The notes beneath the pieces are model-generated. The model searched no databases. It was not told where the DNA came from and was given only the letters and a program-made list of their open reading frames with translations. From NCBI RefSeq assembly GCF_018863195.1, contig NZ_JAHKRT010000004.1, positions 124,001 through 188,000 of the forward strand: a stretch of 64,000 nucleotides of DNA, read 5' to 3'. This stretch comes from Sphingomonas quercus. Its GTDB lineage: Bacteria; Pseudomonadota; Alphaproteobacteria; Sphingomonadales; Sphingomonadaceae. This document shows, piece by piece, positions 9,553 through 19,504 of this stretch; position 1 is the stretch's first letter, and every line of letters starts with the position of its first letter. Both the position numbers and the translations under genes were made by a program.

Positions 9553-10842
9553 ATGGCCAACGTCACCGTCATCGGCGCCCAGTGGGGCGATGAGGGCAAG
9601 GGCAAGATCGTCGACTGGCTGTCGGCGCGCGCCGATATCGTCGTGCGGTTTCAGGGCGGCCACAATGCTGGCCACACGCTGGTGGTGGGCGAGCAGACCT
9701 ATAAATTGTCTCTGCTGCCCTCGGGGATCGTGCGCGGCACGCTGTCGGTGATCGGCAATGGCGTGGTGCTCGATCCGTGGCATCTGCGCGACGAGATCGC
9801 GAAGCTGTCCGCCCAGGGCGTGGCGATCACGCCTGACAATCTGCAGGTCGCCGAGACCTGCCCGCTGATCCTGCCCTTCCACCGCGATCTCGACGGCCTG
9901 CGCGAGGATGCTTCCGGCGCCGGCAAGATCGGCACGACCCGGCGCGGCATCGGACCGGCCTATGAGGACAAGGTCGGCCGCCGCGCGATCCGGGTGTGCG
10001 ATCTCGCCCACCTCGATTCGCTCGGGCCGCAACTCGATCGCCTGCTTGCCCATCATGATGCATTGCGCGCCGGCTTCGGCGAGCCGCCGATCGACCGCGA
10101 GCGGCTGATGGCCGAGCTCGCCGAGATTGCGCCCGCCGTGCTGCCCTATGCACGCCCGGTGTGGACGACGCTCAACGACGCCCGCCACAAGGGCAGCCGC
10201 ATCCTGTTCGAAGGCGCGCAGGGCGTGCTGCTGGATGTCGATCACGGCACTTATCCGTTCGTCACCTCGTCCAACACCATCGCCGGCACGGCGGCGGGCG
10301 GGTCTGGGCTGGGGCCGTCGGCGGCGGGCTTCGTGCTCGGCATCGTCAAGGCCTACACCACGCGGGTCGGCGCAGGCCCCTTCCCCACCGAGCTGACCGA
10401 CGAGATCGGGCAGCGGCTGGGCGAGCGAGGCCATGAATTCGGCACCGTCACCGGCCGCAAGCGCCGCTGTGGCTGGTTCGACGCGGTGCTGGTGCGCCAG
10501 GCCGTCGCGGTGTCCGGCGTCACCGGCATCGCGCTTACCAAGCTGGACGTGCTGGACGGGCTCGAGGAACTGCGCATCTGCACCGGCTACCACCTCAACG
10601 GGCGGGACTATGACTATCTGCCGCCGCATCCGGCCGATCAGGCCGCGGTGGAGCCGATCTACGAGACCATCGAAGGCTGGGACGCATCGACCCAGGGCGC
10701 GCGCAGCTGGGCCGAGCTGCCCTCGCAGGCGATCAAATATATCCGCCGCGTCGAGGAGCTGATCCGTTGCCCGGTGGCCCTGGTCTCGACCAGCCCGGAG
10801 CGCGAGGACACCATCCTCGTCCGCGATCCCTTCGCGGACTGA
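9553..10842 (+). CDS. purA: Adenylosuccinate synthetase
   Basis: GTP-dependent ligation of IMP and aspartate, first committed step to AMP. 429 residues. The N-terminal [12 protein letters not shown]-loop, the GGHNAGHT block, [14 protein letters not shown], and [20 protein letters not shown] are all intact. The ATG at 9553 follows an AAGGA site. It ends 4 bases before the convergent small secreted protein gene. Confidence 0.97.
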   Translation: MANVTVIGAQWGDEGKGKIVDWLSARADIVVRFQGGHNAGHTLVVGEQTYKLSLLPSGIVRGTLSVIGNGVVLDPWHLRDEIAKLSAQGVAITPDNLQVAETCPLILPFHRDLDGLREDASGAGKIGTTRRGIGPAYEDKVGRRAIRVCDLAHLDSLGPQLDRLLAHHDALRAGFGEPPIDRERLMAELAEIAPAVLPYARPVWTTLNDARHKGSRILFEGAQGVLLDVDHGTYPFVTSSNTIAGTAAGGSGLGPSAAGFVLGIVKAYTTRVGAGPFPTELTDEIGQRLGERGHEFGTVTGRKRRCGWFDAVLVRQAVAVSGVTGIALTKLDVLDGLEELRICTGYHLNGRDYDYLPPHPADQAAVEPIYETIEGWDASTQGARSWAELPSQAIKYIRRVEELIRCPVALVSTSPEREDTILVRDPFAD

Positions 10843-10846
10843 CGCC

Positions 10847-11254
10847 TTAACGCGGCGGCGGCGCGCTCGGCGTGGAGGCGCCTGTCGCGGCGTTGATGTC
10901 CGCGCCCTGTCCGGTGGCCGGGGTGGTGACGGTGGCGCCGCCGGCATTGGTTCCCACGCTGGCTCCCGGCCGAACGAGGTTGCTGCGGTTGTCGACGCGC
11001 AGCCCGCTGCCGGCCGCGCCTTGCGACATCGCGTCGGGCGTGGTCGTCCGCGTGCCGTTGACGGTGGAATTGACCGCACCGCCGACACCGGCATTGGCGG
11101 TCCCGGCGATGCTGCCACCCGGGACGCCCGAGCCGACCGTCCCGCCAGGGGCGCCGGCGCCAACCGTGCCGCCGACGCGGCCGGCGCCGTTGAGCTGGGC
11201 GGAGGCCATTGCCGGCAGGATGAGCAGGCCGGCCAGAATGATCTGTCTATGCAT
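10847..11254 (-). CDS. Small secreted Gly/Thr/Ala-rich protein of unknown function
   Basis: 135 residues, not recognised. An N-terminal signal peptide (RQIILAGLLILPAMASA, cleavage before Q) is followed by low-complexity sequence with repeated GGT-VG-GAPGG style turns, then Thr/Ala-rich sequence ending SAPPPR. No cysteine is present. The ATG at 11254 is chosen because GGAG lies 9 bases upstream; ATGs at 11260 and 11263 are too close to that site. It is same-strand with the next secreted protein. Confidence 0.65.
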   Translation of the reverse strand: MHRQIILAGLLILPAMASAQLNGAGRVGGTVGAGAPGGTVGSGVPGGSIAGTANAGVGGAVNSTVNGTRTTTPDAMSQGAAGSGLRVDNRSNLVRPGASVGTNAGGATVTTPATGQGADINAATGASTPSAPPPR

Positions 11255-11349
11255 GAGCATCATCTCCAAAGCCCCCGCCCAAAGATAGGGCGCCGCCAGC
11301 GGCTTTGCGCGGGCGGCGCCCTAAAAATTTCCGGTCTGCCATCAATCGG

Positions 11350-11637
11350 TTAGCGCGGCTGCTCAGTGGCCGTCTTGTCGCGCTTGTGCTTGCCCGGCTT
11401 CGCCGTGTCGCTCGACGTCGCAGCGCCGGTGCTGCTGGTCGCAGGGGTCGCGGCCTGGGCATCCGGGCCCGACGGCATATTGGTCTCCGGGGTGCTCGCC
11501 GGGGCAGACTGATCCGCCGGAGACTGCGCCATCGGCATGTCCTGCGGCATTGCCGGGGCGGCCTGCTCCGCCGGCTGGGCCTGCGCGGCGAGCGGGAAAG
11601 CCAGAGCGGCGGCGGTAATACCAAGAAGGATACGCAT
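11350..11637 (-). CDS. Small secreted Ala/Pro/Gln-rich protein of unknown function
   Basis: 95 residues, not recognised. Signal peptide RILLGITAAALAFPLAAQA, then a disordered mature part rich in Ala, Pro, Ser, Gln and Met, ending in a basic tail (KPGKHKRDK). An AGGAGAG site lies just upstream of the ATG at 11637. The 5' side contains a GGCCGC-TCGG-GCGGCC hairpin at about 11656-11671. It may be an envelope or outer-surface protein, but nothing in the sequence fixes a role. Confidence 0.65.
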   Translation of the reverse strand: MRILLGITAAALAFPLAAQAQPAEQAAPAMPQDMPMAQSPADQSAPASTPETNMPSGPDAQAATPATSSTGAATSSDTAKPGKHKRDKTATEQPR

Positions 11638-11813
11638 TTTGTCTCTCCTCTACACGGCCGCTCGGGCGGCCTTGTTTATGAGATGGTAAGTCTGGGAGAG
11701 AAAACGAGTGTCACCGGGGCAAGTTGCACGAAAGAGACGATGGATGACAACTTGGCGAAGGTTGCGGGTTATACCGCCTTAGTAGCACGCCTCGTCGCAG
11801 AAGACGTGACGAT

Positions 11814-12887
11814 TCAGCCCTCAACTTGCCCCCGATGGAGCATCTTCTGGTCAGCGAGGACAAGTGCCATCATCGCCTCGACCACCGGGGCCGCGCGAAT
11901 GCCGACACACGGGTCATGCCGCCCCTTGGTGCGGATTTCGCTCGCCTCGCCGGTGCGGCTGATCGTCTCCACCGGGGTCAGGATCGACGAGGTAGGCTTC
12001 ATCGCCACGCGCAGCACCACCGGCTGACCGGTGGCGATGCCGCCGGCCACGCCGCCGGCGTGGTTGGCGAGGAATTCCGGACGTCCATCGGCGCCCGGGC
12101 GCATCGGATCGGCGTTCTGCTCGCCGGTGAGCCGCGCCGCGGCGAAACCGTCGCCGATCTCCACCCCCTTCACCGCGTTGATCGACATGGCGGCGGCGGC
12201 AAGCTCGCTGTCCAGCTTGGCATAGACCGGCGCGCCCCAGCCGGCGGGCACGCCCGTCGCCACGCATTCCACGATCGCGCCGACCGAGGAGCCAGCCTTG
12301 CGCGTACGGTCCATGATCGCCTCCCAGCGCTGCGCGGCCGCCGCGTCGGGGCAGAAGAAGGGATTGCGATCAATCTCGGCGTCGTCGAATGCGCTGCGGT
12401 CGATGGCGTCGCCGCCGAGCTCGACCAGATAGGCGCGGATCGAAACCTCTGGAATCACGGCCCGCGCCACCGCGCCCGCCGCCACCCGCGCCGCCGTCTC
12501 GCGCGCCGAGGAGCGCCCGCCACCGCGATAATCGCGAAAGCCATATTTGGCGTCATAGGCATAGTCGGCATGACCGGGACGATAGGCGAGCGCGACCTCC
12601 GAATAGTCCTTGGAGCGCTGGTCGACATTCTCGATCATCAGGCTGATCGGCGTGCCGGTGGTGCGGCCCTCGAACACCCCGGACAGGATGCGGACCTGAT
12701 CCGGCTCCTGCCGCTGGGTGGTGAAGCGCGACGTGCCCGGCCGGCGCTTGTCCAGCCAGGGCTGGATGTCCGCCTCGGCGAGAGTCAGTCCCGGCGGGCA
12801 GCCATCGACCACCACGCCGAGCGCGGGGCCATGGCTCTCCCCCCAGGTGGTGAAGCGGAAGACGCGGCCGAAGCTGTTCCAGGACAT
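11814..12887 (-). CDS. aroC: Chorismate synthase
   Basis: Makes chorismate from EPSP with reduced FMN; last step of the shikimate pathway. 357 residues, usual length. Signatures: [24 protein letters not shown], the [23 protein letters not shown] block, and [18 protein letters not shown] near the end. It is last in a minus-strand run dnaJ-like, brkB, fabI, aroC, 13 bases after fabI. Confidence 0.97.
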   Translation of the reverse strand: MSWNSFGRVFRFTTWGESHGPALGVVVDGCPPGLTLAEADIQPWLDKRRPGTSRFTTQRQEPDQVRILSGVFEGRTTGTPISLMIENVDQRSKDYSEVALAYRPGHADYAYDAKYGFRDYRGGGRSSARETAARVAAGAVARAVIPEVSIRAYLVELGGDAIDRSAFDDAEIDRNPFFCPDAAAAQRWEAIMDRTRKAGSSVGAIVECVATGVPAGWGAPVYAKLDSELAAAAMSINAVKGVEIGDGFAAARLTGEQNADPMRPGADGRPEFLANHAGGVAGGIATGQPVVLRVAMKPTSSILTPVETISRTGEASEIRTKGRHDPCVGIRAAPVVEAMMALVLADQKMLHRGQVEG

Positions 12888-12900
12888 CGACTGCGCGATC

Positions 12901-13704
12901 TCAGGCGAGCGCGATGTCGGGGGCGTCCTCGGCCTTCATGCCGATGACATTGTAGCCGGCATCGACATGATGCACCTCGCCGGTGACGCCGCTGGACAGA
13001 TCGGAGAGGAGATAGAGGCCGGCGCCGCCGACATCCTCGATCGTCACGTTGCGACGCAGGGGCGAGTTGAGCTCGTTCCACTTGAGGATATAGCGGAAGT
13101 CGCCGATGCCGCTGGCGGCCAGCGTCTTGATCGGGCCGGCGGAGATGGCGTTCACCCGGATCTTCTCGGGGCCGAGATCCATGGCGAGATATTTGACGCT
13201 CGTCTCCAGCGCCGCCTTGGCGACGCCCATGACGTTGTAGTGCGGCACCACCTTCTCGGCGCCATAATAGCTGAGCGTCAGGATCGCGCCGCCCTCCGGC
13301 ATCAGCGGCCGGGCGCGCCGCGTCACCGCGACGAGGCTGTAGGCGGAGATGTTCATCGTCATCTGGAAGTTTTCCAGGCTGGTGTCGACGAACAGGCCGC
13401 GCAGCTCGTTCTTGTCCGAAAAGCCGATGGCGTGGACGACGAAATCGATCGTCGGCCAGCGCGCGGCGAGGGTTTGGAAGGCGCCGTCAAGCTGAGCCAT
13501 GTCGGCGACGTCGCAATCGATCAGGAAATCCGAGCCCAGCTCGGCTGCCAGCGGGCGCACGCGCCGCTCCAGCGACTCGCCCTGATAGCTGAAGGCGAGC
13601 TCGGCACCCTGCGCGCGAAGCGCCTTGGCAATACCCCAGGCCAGCGAGCGATCATTGGCGAGGCCCATGATCAGACCCCGTTTTCCCTGCATCAGACCGG
13701 CCAT
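12901..13704 (-). CDS. fabI: Enoyl-[acyl-carrier-protein] reductase (NADH)
   Basis: Last reduction step of each fatty-acid elongation cycle; the target of triclosan-type inhibitors. 267 residues of the atypical SDR type: nucleotide loop [16 protein letters not shown], and the catalytic Tyr and Lys of YNVMGVAK preceded by SYYGAEK. The motif [18 protein letters not shown] forms the substrate loop. The start is 9 bases after the upstream brkB-like gene on the same strand. Confidence 0.97.
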   Translation of the reverse strand: MAGLMQGKRGLIMGLANDRSLAWGIAKALRAQGAELAFSYQGESLERRVRPLAAELGSDFLIDCDVADMAQLDGAFQTLAARWPTIDFVVHAIGFSDKNELRGLFVDTSLENFQMTMNISAYSLVAVTRRARPLMPEGGAILTLSYYGAEKVVPHYNVMGVAKAALETSVKYLAMDLGPEKIRVNAISAGPIKTLAASGIGDFRYILKWNELNSPLRRNVTIEDVGGAGLYLLSDLSSGVTGEVHHVDAGYNVIGMKAEDAPDIALA

Positions 13705-13713
13705 CTTTGCTCC

Positions 13714-14646
13714 TTACCCCTGAACCGGCGGTTCCTTTACGCCCGCGCCGGGCGCTTCCGCCAGCGCCGCATTGAGATGCGCGCCGACGACGATGCCCAG
13801 CCCCACGAGCCAGAAGAAGAAGAGGGTGACGATAACGCCCGCCAATCCTCCATAAGTGAGGCTGTAGCCGCCAAGCTGGGCCAACGCCAAGGGAAGGATT
13901 GCCGTCGCCGCCACCCACCACAAGGTGGTGAGCAGCGCGCCGGGCCATTTGCGGCACTCGCCGTCGCGATATCGGGACGGCGTGACGGTGTAGAACAGCA
14001 TGTAGAGCGCGCCGAACATCACCGCGTCGGGGATCAGCCGCGACAGGCGGATCCAGCCGGCCACGTCCTGCGCCCAGGGGAGCAGGCGATAGACGAACTG
14101 CTCGACGCCGAGCAGCACGCCCTGCACCAGGAAGGCGATCAGCGCGAGGATCACCGACATCACCGTCGCCGCCATTGCCCCCAGGCGATAGCGCCAGAAG
14201 GCGCGCCTGTAGGGGGTGCCGTAGGCGCGGCGGAAGATGTCGCGGATCGTCTCGATGAAGCTGCCAACCGTCCAGATGCCGATCAGCGCGCCGAACAGCG
14301 GCAGCGAGCCGGCGCGCGCGGCCAGCACGTCGCCGATCGGCTGGCGCAACAGTTCGGCCGCCTCGCCGGGCAGCGTATCGAGAAAATAGGCGACGGCGCC
14401 GATCACATCGGCATTGCCCCCGAGCAGCGAGGCGATCACGCCGGCGACGATGAAGAACGGAAATACCGTGAGCAGCGCCAGATAGGCGAGATTGCCGGCG
14501 TGGATGAAGCCGTCCGAATAGACGCCGATGGCGACCCGCCGGGTCACCTCCCAGGCCCGGACCGGCCAGCCGGTCGCTTCGGTGACGCGGGGCGCCTCGC
14601 CATGCTTCTGCCGTTCGGCGCGTGCTTCGGGGCTTTCTGGTGACAT
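13714..14646 (-). CDS. YihY/BrkB family inner-membrane protein
   Basis: About 310 residues with six predicted membrane helices and the family features: GVYSDGFIHAGNLAYLALLTVFPFF at the first helix, an FGALIGIWTVGSFIETIRDIFRRAYG segment and a C-terminal GGLAGVIVTLFFFWLVGLGIVVGAHLNA helix. Formerly called ribonuclease BN, which is not correct for this family; the transport role is unknown. The ATG at 14646 (MSPESPEAR) is preferred; the frame extends upstream to 14796 without a convincing start. Confidence 0.85.
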   Translation of the reverse strand: MSPESPEARAERQKHGEAPRVTEATGWPVRAWEVTRRVAIGVYSDGFIHAGNLAYLALLTVFPFFIVAGVIASLLGGNADVIGAVAYFLDTLPGEAAELLRQPIGDVLAARAGSLPLFGALIGIWTVGSFIETIRDIFRRAYGTPYRRAFWRYRLGAMAATVMSVILALIAFLVQGVLLGVEQFVYRLLPWAQDVAGWIRLSRLIPDAVMFGALYMLFYTVTPSRYRDGECRKWPGALLTTLWWVAATAILPLALAQLGGYSLTYGGLAGVIVTLFFFWLVGLGIVVGAHLNAALAEAPGAGVKEPPVQG

Positions 14647-14719
14647 TGACGCGCCGAACCCCCCTGTTGCCGCAGTCAATACGCGCCGGGCGGCAACGGG
14701 GTTGCCGGACGGTTGTCGT

Positions 14720-15712
14720 TCAGACGCCGAGCGCGCTGCGCGGATTGCGGTCGCGCTCCGCCGTCCAGCCCTCGACAAACGCCTTGAGAGCCGCATCGTC
14801 CGCCGGCAGATCGATGATGAGGGTCACGAGCAGGTCGCCACGTCCGCCGTCGCGGGTGTGGAAGCCCTTGCCCGGCACGCGGAACACCTTGCCGGAGGAC
14901 GACCCCGCCGGCACCTTCAGCATCACCGCCCCCTCCGCAGTCGGCACCTTCACCCGCGCGCCGAGCACCGCCTCGTCCAGCCGCACCGGCAGATCGAGAC
15001 GGACATTGTCGCCATCGCGCGTGAAGAAGCGGTGCGGCTGCACGTCGACCGTCACCGTCGCGTCACCGGTGCCGCCCGGGCCGGCATCTCCCTGCCCCTT
15101 GAGCCGCATCGGGGTGCCGTTGACGGCATCCGCGGTGAGCTTGAGATTGATCGTCTTGCCGTTGGACAGGGTGACGCGCTGCTCCTTGAGCGCCACCGCC
15201 TCCTCGAACGGGACGGGCAGGCGATAGGACACGTCCGCCCCGCGGGGCGCCGCGCGACCGCGCCCGGTACCACCATAGGCGCCTGCGCCCGCGCCCATGC
15301 CGCCAAACGGGTTGCCGCCGCCGCGACCGCCGCCGCCGCCGAAGATGCCGTCCAGTATCTCGCTGAAATCGCCGCCCATGCCGGTGCCGAACTCGAAGGC
15401 CGCGCCGCCATCGTCGCCGCGGCCGGAGCGAAAGCCACCGCCGCCCATGCCGCCACCCATGCCACCGGTCCCGAATCCGAACGGCGCCTTGGGATTGCCG
15501 GCCTCATCGATCTCGCCGCGGTCGTAACGGGCGCGCTTGTCCTTGTCGGAGAGCAGGTCATAGGCCTGGGTGACGTCCGCAAAGCGCTCCGCCGCCTTGG
15601 GATTGTCCTTGTTGCGATCGGGATGGAGCTGCTTGGCGAGGCTGCGATAGGCTTTCTTGATCGCGGCTTCGTCGGCGTTCCGGGGTACGCCCAGCTTCTG
15701 GTAGAGATCCAT
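14720..15712 (-). CDS. DnaJ/CbpA-type co-chaperone
   Basis: 330 residues. N-terminal J domain with HPD in [10 protein letters not shown], a long Gly/Phe-rich linker (about 75-155, including [15 protein letters not shown]), then two DnaJ C-terminal beta-sandwich domains ([31 protein letters not shown]). The cysteine-rich zinc finger of true DnaJ is absent, so this is the class B, CbpA-like form. It would stimulate DnaK ATPase. Divergent from the zinc-ribbon metallopeptidase gene. Confidence 0.9.
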   Translation of the reverse strand: MDLYQKLGVPRNADEAAIKKAYRSLAKQLHPDRNKDNPKAAERFADVTQAYDLLSDKDKRARYDRGEIDEAGNPKAPFGFGTGGMGGGMGGGGFRSGRGDDGGAAFEFGTGMGGDFSEILDGIFGGGGGRGGGNPFGGMGAGAGAYGGTGRGRAAPRGADVSYRLPVPFEEAVALKEQRVTLSNGKTINLKLTADAVNGTPMRLKGQGDAGPGGTGDATVTVDVQPHRFFTRDGDNVRLDLPVRLDEAVLGARVKVPTAEGAVMLKVPAGSSSGKVFRVPGKGFHTRDGGRGDLLVTLIIDLPADDAALKAFVEGWTAERDRNPRSALGV

Positions 15713-15795
15713 GACGACCGGATATGCGGGGGGCCGCGCGGCGGATCAAGGCCTTACGGCACCAAAGCCGGCGCGCACGCGTTCCCGGGGGCGAC

Positions 15796-16932
15796 ATGGC
15801 CGTCTTCCCCTGCCCCTTCTGCCGCCAGCTTCTCCAGTTCGAGGCCCGGACCTGCCAGAGCTGCGGCCATGCCGTTGCCTATCGGCCGGACGCCGACGCC
15901 TTCCTGTTCCTCGACACCGAGGCGGGGTTGTGGCGCGGTCCGGACGGCAACGGCCTGGCGCTGCGGCCCTGCGCCAATGCTCGCTATGGCGCCTGCAACT
16001 GGCTGGTCGAACGGGACGCGACGGAGGATCGCTGCCGCGCCTGCCGGCACAATCGCATCATCCCCGACCTCGCCGTGCCCGGCGTGCTCGAGCGCTGGCG
16101 CAAGATCGAGGAAGCCAAGCGAAGGCTGATCCGCACGCTGATCCGACTCGGCCTTCCGCTCGAAAACCGCGTCGAGCGGCCGGCGGACGGCCTCGGCTTC
16201 GCCTTCCTCTATGATCGGTCCGCCGAACAGGGGCGGCCGCCGGTCCTGCCCACCGGCCATCAGGGCGGCATCGTCACGCTCAACCTGATCGAGGCGGACG
16301 ATGTCGCGCGCGAGCGCATCCGCCGCGAGATGGGCGAGCCCTATCGCACGCTGCTCGGCCATTTCCGCCACGAGGTCGGCCATCACTATTGGTCGCGGCT
16401 GATCGAGCGCGGCCCGATGCTGGAAGGGTTTCGCGCGCTGTTCGGCGACGAGCGGCAGGATTATCGGGCGGCGCTCTCGGCCCACCACGCGCGCCACCGC
16501 GGCGCCGGCGCCGCCACGGCGAGCGAAACCCATGTCAGCGACTATGCCACCGCCCATCCATGGGAGGATTTCGCCGAAACCTTCGCCCATTTCCTGCACA
16601 TCGTCGACACGCTGGCGACGCTCGGCGAATTCGGCATGGGAATGGACGAGCCGGGGCTGGGCGAGCCGGCGGTCGATTTCGATCCCTATCGCGCGCAGAC
16701 GGCGGTCCTGGCCGGGCGCTGGATCCCATTCGCCTTCGCGCTCAACGCCATCAACAGGTCGATGGGGCAGCCGGACCTCTACCCATTCCGCCTGACGCCC
16801 GGGGTGGTGGTGAAGCTCGATTTCGTCAACCGGATGTGCGCGGCCGCCCGCGGCGAGCCATGGCCCGAGGAAGCGAGCCTCGCCGCGATGATCGCCACGC
16901 TGGGCCACGCCGTCGAGATGCCGGCCGATTAG
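15796..16932 (+). CDS. Zinc-ribbon putative metallopeptidase (DUF2248/peptidase-Mx type)
   Basis: 378 residues, cytosolic. The N-terminus is a zinc ribbon with CPFC and CQSC pairs and two further Cys clusters (CANARYGAC, CRAC). The C-terminal half has a metallopeptidase HExxH motif in HFRHEVGHHYW and the characteristic HPWEDFAETFAHFLH helix that should provide a further ligand. The substrate is unknown. It is read away from the dnaJ-like gene and ends at a strong shared terminator. Confidence 0.82.
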   Translation: MAVFPCPFCRQLLQFEARTCQSCGHAVAYRPDADAFLFLDTEAGLWRGPDGNGLALRPCANARYGACNWLVERDATEDRCRACRHNRIIPDLAVPGVLERWRKIEEAKRRLIRTLIRLGLPLENRVERPADGLGFAFLYDRSAEQGRPPVLPTGHQGGIVTLNLIEADDVARERIRREMGEPYRTLLGHFRHEVGHHYWSRLIERGPMLEGFRALFGDERQDYRAALSAHHARHRGAGAATASETHVSDYATAHPWEDFAETFAHFLHIVDTLATLGEFGMGMDEPGLGEPAVDFDPYRAQTAVLAGRWIPFAFALNAINRSMGQPDLYPFRLTPGVVVKLDFVNRMCAAARGEPWPEEASLAAMIATLGHAVEMPAD

Positions 16933-16962
16933 GAGCCGACTCGGGAACCCGGCATAGAAAAA

Positions 16963-16996
16963 GGCCCGGCCTTCAAAGGAAGGCCGGGCCGCTTTT
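16963..16996. terminator. Bidirectional terminator
   Basis: An 11-bp perfect stem (GGCCCGGCCTT / AAGGCCGGGCC) with a 6-base loop is followed by TTTT on the plus strand and preceded by AAAAA, giving a T-run on the minus strand. It serves both the metallopeptidase gene and the converging cold-shock gene. Confidence 0.85.
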
Positions 16997-17013
16997 CCGT
17001 AGTGCGAGAGGGA

Positions 17014-17838
17014 CTATTCGGACTGCTGCAGGTTCACCGCCGCATATTTGCCGCGGCGATCGACCTCCAGTTCGAAGGCGAGTCGATCGCCCTCGTTGAG
17101 GCTGCTCATCCCGGCGCGCTCCACAGCGGAGATGTGGACGAAGGCATCGGGCTGCCCATCGTCGCGCTGGATGAAACCAAAGCCCTTCATCGCGTTGAAG
17201 AACTTCACCGTGCCCGTGGCGCGCTCGCCAGTGAGCTGGCGCTGCGGACCGCCGGCGCCACCTGCGCCGCCGGGGCCACCGGCAGGACGCGGGCTCGCGG
17301 CGCGATCGGTCACCGGCAGCGGCTCGCCCTCGATCTTCAGATCGGTAGCGGACACGCGGCCGCCACGATCGACGAGGGTGAAGTCCAGCGGCTGGCCCTC
17401 GGCGAGGCCGGTCAGGCCCGCCTGCTCGACGGCGGAGATGTGGACGAACACATCCTCGCCGCCATCATCGCGAACGATGAAGCCGAAGCCCTTCTGGCCG
17501 TTGAAGAATTTGACGACGCCCTTGCCTTCGCCGATGACCTGGGCGGGCATCCCGCGGCCACCGCCGCCGCCGCCACCAAAGCCGCCGCCACCGCCGCCGC
17601 GGAAGCCGCCACCGCCGCCACCACCGTAGCCGCCGCCGCCGCCACCGCCGAAGCGATCGCCACCGCCGCCGCCGCCATAGCCGCCGCCACCACCGAAGCG
17701 ATCACCACCGCCGCCATAGCCGCCGCCACCGCCGAAACGGTCACCGCCGCCACCGCCGCCATAGTAGTTGTCGTCTCCGAAACTGTCGCGCTTGTCCCTG
17801 CCGCCGCGCTGCCCACGACGCCCTCGATCAAAACTCAT
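17014..17838 (-). CDS. Cold-shock protein with glycine-rich N-terminus and two cold-shock domains
   Basis: 274 residues, predicted RNA-binding protein. Residues 1-24 are Arg/Gly-rich; 25-96 are a low-complexity array of [10 protein letters not shown] and DRFGGGG units; two cold-shock domains follow at about 104-172 and 205-272, joined by a Gly/Ala/Pro linker. Both keep RNP1 (KGFGFI) and RNP2 (VFVHIS / AFVHIS). Typical CspA is about 70 residues, and alphaproteobacterial double-domain forms lack so long a Gly-rich arm. ATG 17838 (MSFDRGRRG) is chosen; the frame continues upstream to 17943 but reads unlike the family. It could be an RNA chaperone that condenses with RNA, which is inference. Confidence 0.88.
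   Translation of the reverse strand: MSFDRGRRGQRGGRDKRDSFGDDNYYGGGGGGDRFGGGGGYGGGGDRFGGGGGYGGGGGGDRFGGGGGGGYGGGGGGGFRGGGGGGFGGGGGGGRGMPAQVIGEGKGVVKFFNGQKGFGFIVRDDGGEDVFVHISAVEQAGLTGLAEGQPLDFTLVDRGGRVSATDLKIEGEPLPVTDRAASPRPAGGPGGAGGAGGPQRQLTGERATGTVKFFNAMKGFGFIQRDDGQPDAFVHISAVERAGMSSLNEGDRLAFELEVDRRGKYAAVNLQQSE
17551..17766 (-). repeat. Low-complexity tandem GGN-codon tract in the cold-shock gene
   Basis: On the coding strand the tract is built of irregular copies of Gly-rich units with interspersed GYGGGG and DRFGGGG. Codons are GGC, GGT and GGA mixtures, so it is not a pure microsatellite, but it should be prone to length changes by slippage. It also creates Ala-rich and Pro-rich phantom frames on the opposite strand. 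Confidence 0.75.
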
Positions 17839-18055
17839 GCCGTGTCGTATTCCTACTCGCCCCATCATATCGAAGGACGTACGCGCCGGGCGCCGCGCGC
17901 GATCCTTCCGGCACGGAACAGAATACGTGCCAATACGAGGCATAGCGCAAAATAACAGTCTTCGCGAGGCATTTCAGAACATATTCTTTGGGTTTGCCGC
18001 AAGGCCTGCCCGGCCCGGCTTGCGCACAGGGCGGCCGGCCGGCAGAAACGACGCC

Positions 18056-18838
18056 ATGGGCCAGATCACAACACTCCTCGCCGACCCCGCCGCGTGGGCG
18101 GCCCTCTTCACCCTGGTGGTGATGGAGGTGGTGCTGGGAATCGACAACCTCATCTTCGTCTCGATCCTGTCGAACAAGCTGCCCGAAGCCCAGCGCAGCA
18201 AGGCGCGCCGACTGGGCATCAGCATGGCGCTGGTGATGCGCCTCGCCCTGCTCTTCGCCATTTCCTGGCTGGTCGGGCTGACCACGCCGGTGTTCGATCT
18301 CGGCCTCGTCGGCCCGCCCGGCGATCATGGCACGCCGGCCTTCGAGACGGCCTTTTCCTGGCGCGACCTGATCCTCGTCGCCGGTGGCCTGTTCCTGGTC
18401 TGGAAGGCCACCAAGGAAATCCATCACCAGATGGAGCATGACGCCGAGGTCGCCACGCCGGTCGTGTCCGGCGGCGCCACCACCGGTTTTGCCGCGGCGA
18501 TCGTCCAGATCCTCGCCCTCGACGTGGTCTTCTCGATCGATTCGATCCTGACCGCGGTGGGCATGACGGATCATCTGCCGATCATGATCACCGCGGTGAT
18601 CCTCGCGGTGGGGCTGATGATGATCGCCGCCGACCCGCTGGCCAATTTCATCGGCCGCAACCCGACGGTGGTGATGCTGGCGCTCGGTTTCCTGCTGATG
18701 ATCGGCGCGGTGCTGATCGCGGACGGCTTCGGCGTGCATGTGCCAAAGGGATATATCTACGCGGCAATGGCCTTCTCGGCGCTGGTCGAGACGCTGAACA
18801 TCTTCCAGCGGCGGCGGCGGCGAGCGCGAACACGCTAA
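18056..18838 (+). CDS. TerC family integral membrane protein
   Basis: 260 residues, seven or more membrane helices. The two family motifs are present: [17 protein letters not shown] in the first helix and [18 protein letters not shown] in a later one, with the acidic residues thought to bind metal. The family includes tellurium-resistance and Mn-export proteins; which applies here cannot be told. Start ATG 18056 is chosen; the upstream frame lacks a membrane-protein pattern. Divergent from the cold-shock gene with 217 bases between. Confidence 0.88.
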   Translation: MGQITTLLADPAAWAALFTLVVMEVVLGIDNLIFVSILSNKLPEAQRSKARRLGISMALVMRLALLFAISWLVGLTTPVFDLGLVGPPGDHGTPAFETAFSWRDLILVAGGLFLVWKATKEIHHQMEHDAEVATPVVSGGATTGFAAAIVQILALDVVFSIDSILTAVGMTDHLPIMITAVILAVGLMMIAADPLANFIGRNPTVVMLALGFLLMIGAVLIADGFGVHVPKGYIYAAMAFSALVETLNIFQRRRRRARTR

Positions 18839-18880
18839 ACGGGCATTGAAGCGACACGGCCCCGCGCCTATTCGGGCCGG

Positions 18881-19498
18881 ATGACCGTTCATTTCCACGA
18901 AGAGGACCTGCCCGCCGACGTGCTGGCGCCCGGTCCCGTCGCCGTCGACACCGAGACCATGGGCCTCATCACCCCGCGCGACCGGCTGTGCGTCGTCCAG
19001 ATCGCCGACGGGCGGGGGGACGAGCATCTCGTCCGCTTCGGCCCCGGTTCGGACTATGCCGCGCCCAATCTGCGCGCCGTGCTCGCCGATCCGGACCGGC
19101 TCAAACTCTATCATTTCGCGCGCTTCGATATCGCCGCGATCCGCCATTATCTCGGCGTGGTGGCGGCGCCGGTCTATTGCACCAAGACCGCCTCGCGGCT
19201 GATCCGCACCTATACCGATCGCCACGGCCTCAAGGAGCTGGTGCGCGAGCTGCTCGGCCAGGAAATCTCCAAGCAGCAGCAATCGTCGGATTGGGGCGCG
19301 CCGGAGCTGTCCGACGCGCAGAAGGACTATGCCGCTTCCGACGTGCGTTATCTGCACCGGCTGCGCACCGAGCTCGACCAGCGCCTCGCCCGCGAGGGCC
19401 GCACCGCGCTCGCCCAGGCCTGTTTCGATTTCCTGCCGGCCCGTGCCGAGCTCGATCTCGCCGGCTGGCCGGAAATAGACATCTTCGCGCACGTTTGA
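18881..19498 (+). CDS. Short RNase D-like 3'-5' exonuclease
   Basis: 205 residues, DEDDy exonuclease domain only. Acidic residues sit in AVDTETMGL, HFARFDIA and the DYAASDVRYL signature. Full RNase D (about 375 residues) has HRDC domains that are absent here, as in many alphaproteobacterial homologues. Role in RNA 3'-end trimming is inferred. It is the first gene of a run with lptC (6 bases) and lptA. Confidence 0.88.
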   Translation: MTVHFHEEDLPADVLAPGPVAVDTETMGLITPRDRLCVVQIADGRGDEHLVRFGPGSDYAAPNLRAVLADPDRLKLYHFARFDIAAIRHYLGVVAAPVYCTKTASRLIRTYTDRHGLKELVRELLGQEISKQQQSSDWGAPELSDAQKDYAASDVRYLHRLRTELDQRLAREGRTALAQACFDFLPARAELDLAGWPEIDIFAHV

Positions 19499-19504
19499 GC
19501 TGCG

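Noticed and set aside
17002-17955. Plus-strand Ala-rich frame
   Set aside because: Produced by the Gly-rich codon tract of the cold-shock gene read on the other strand; repetitive AAAT/AT sequence with no features.
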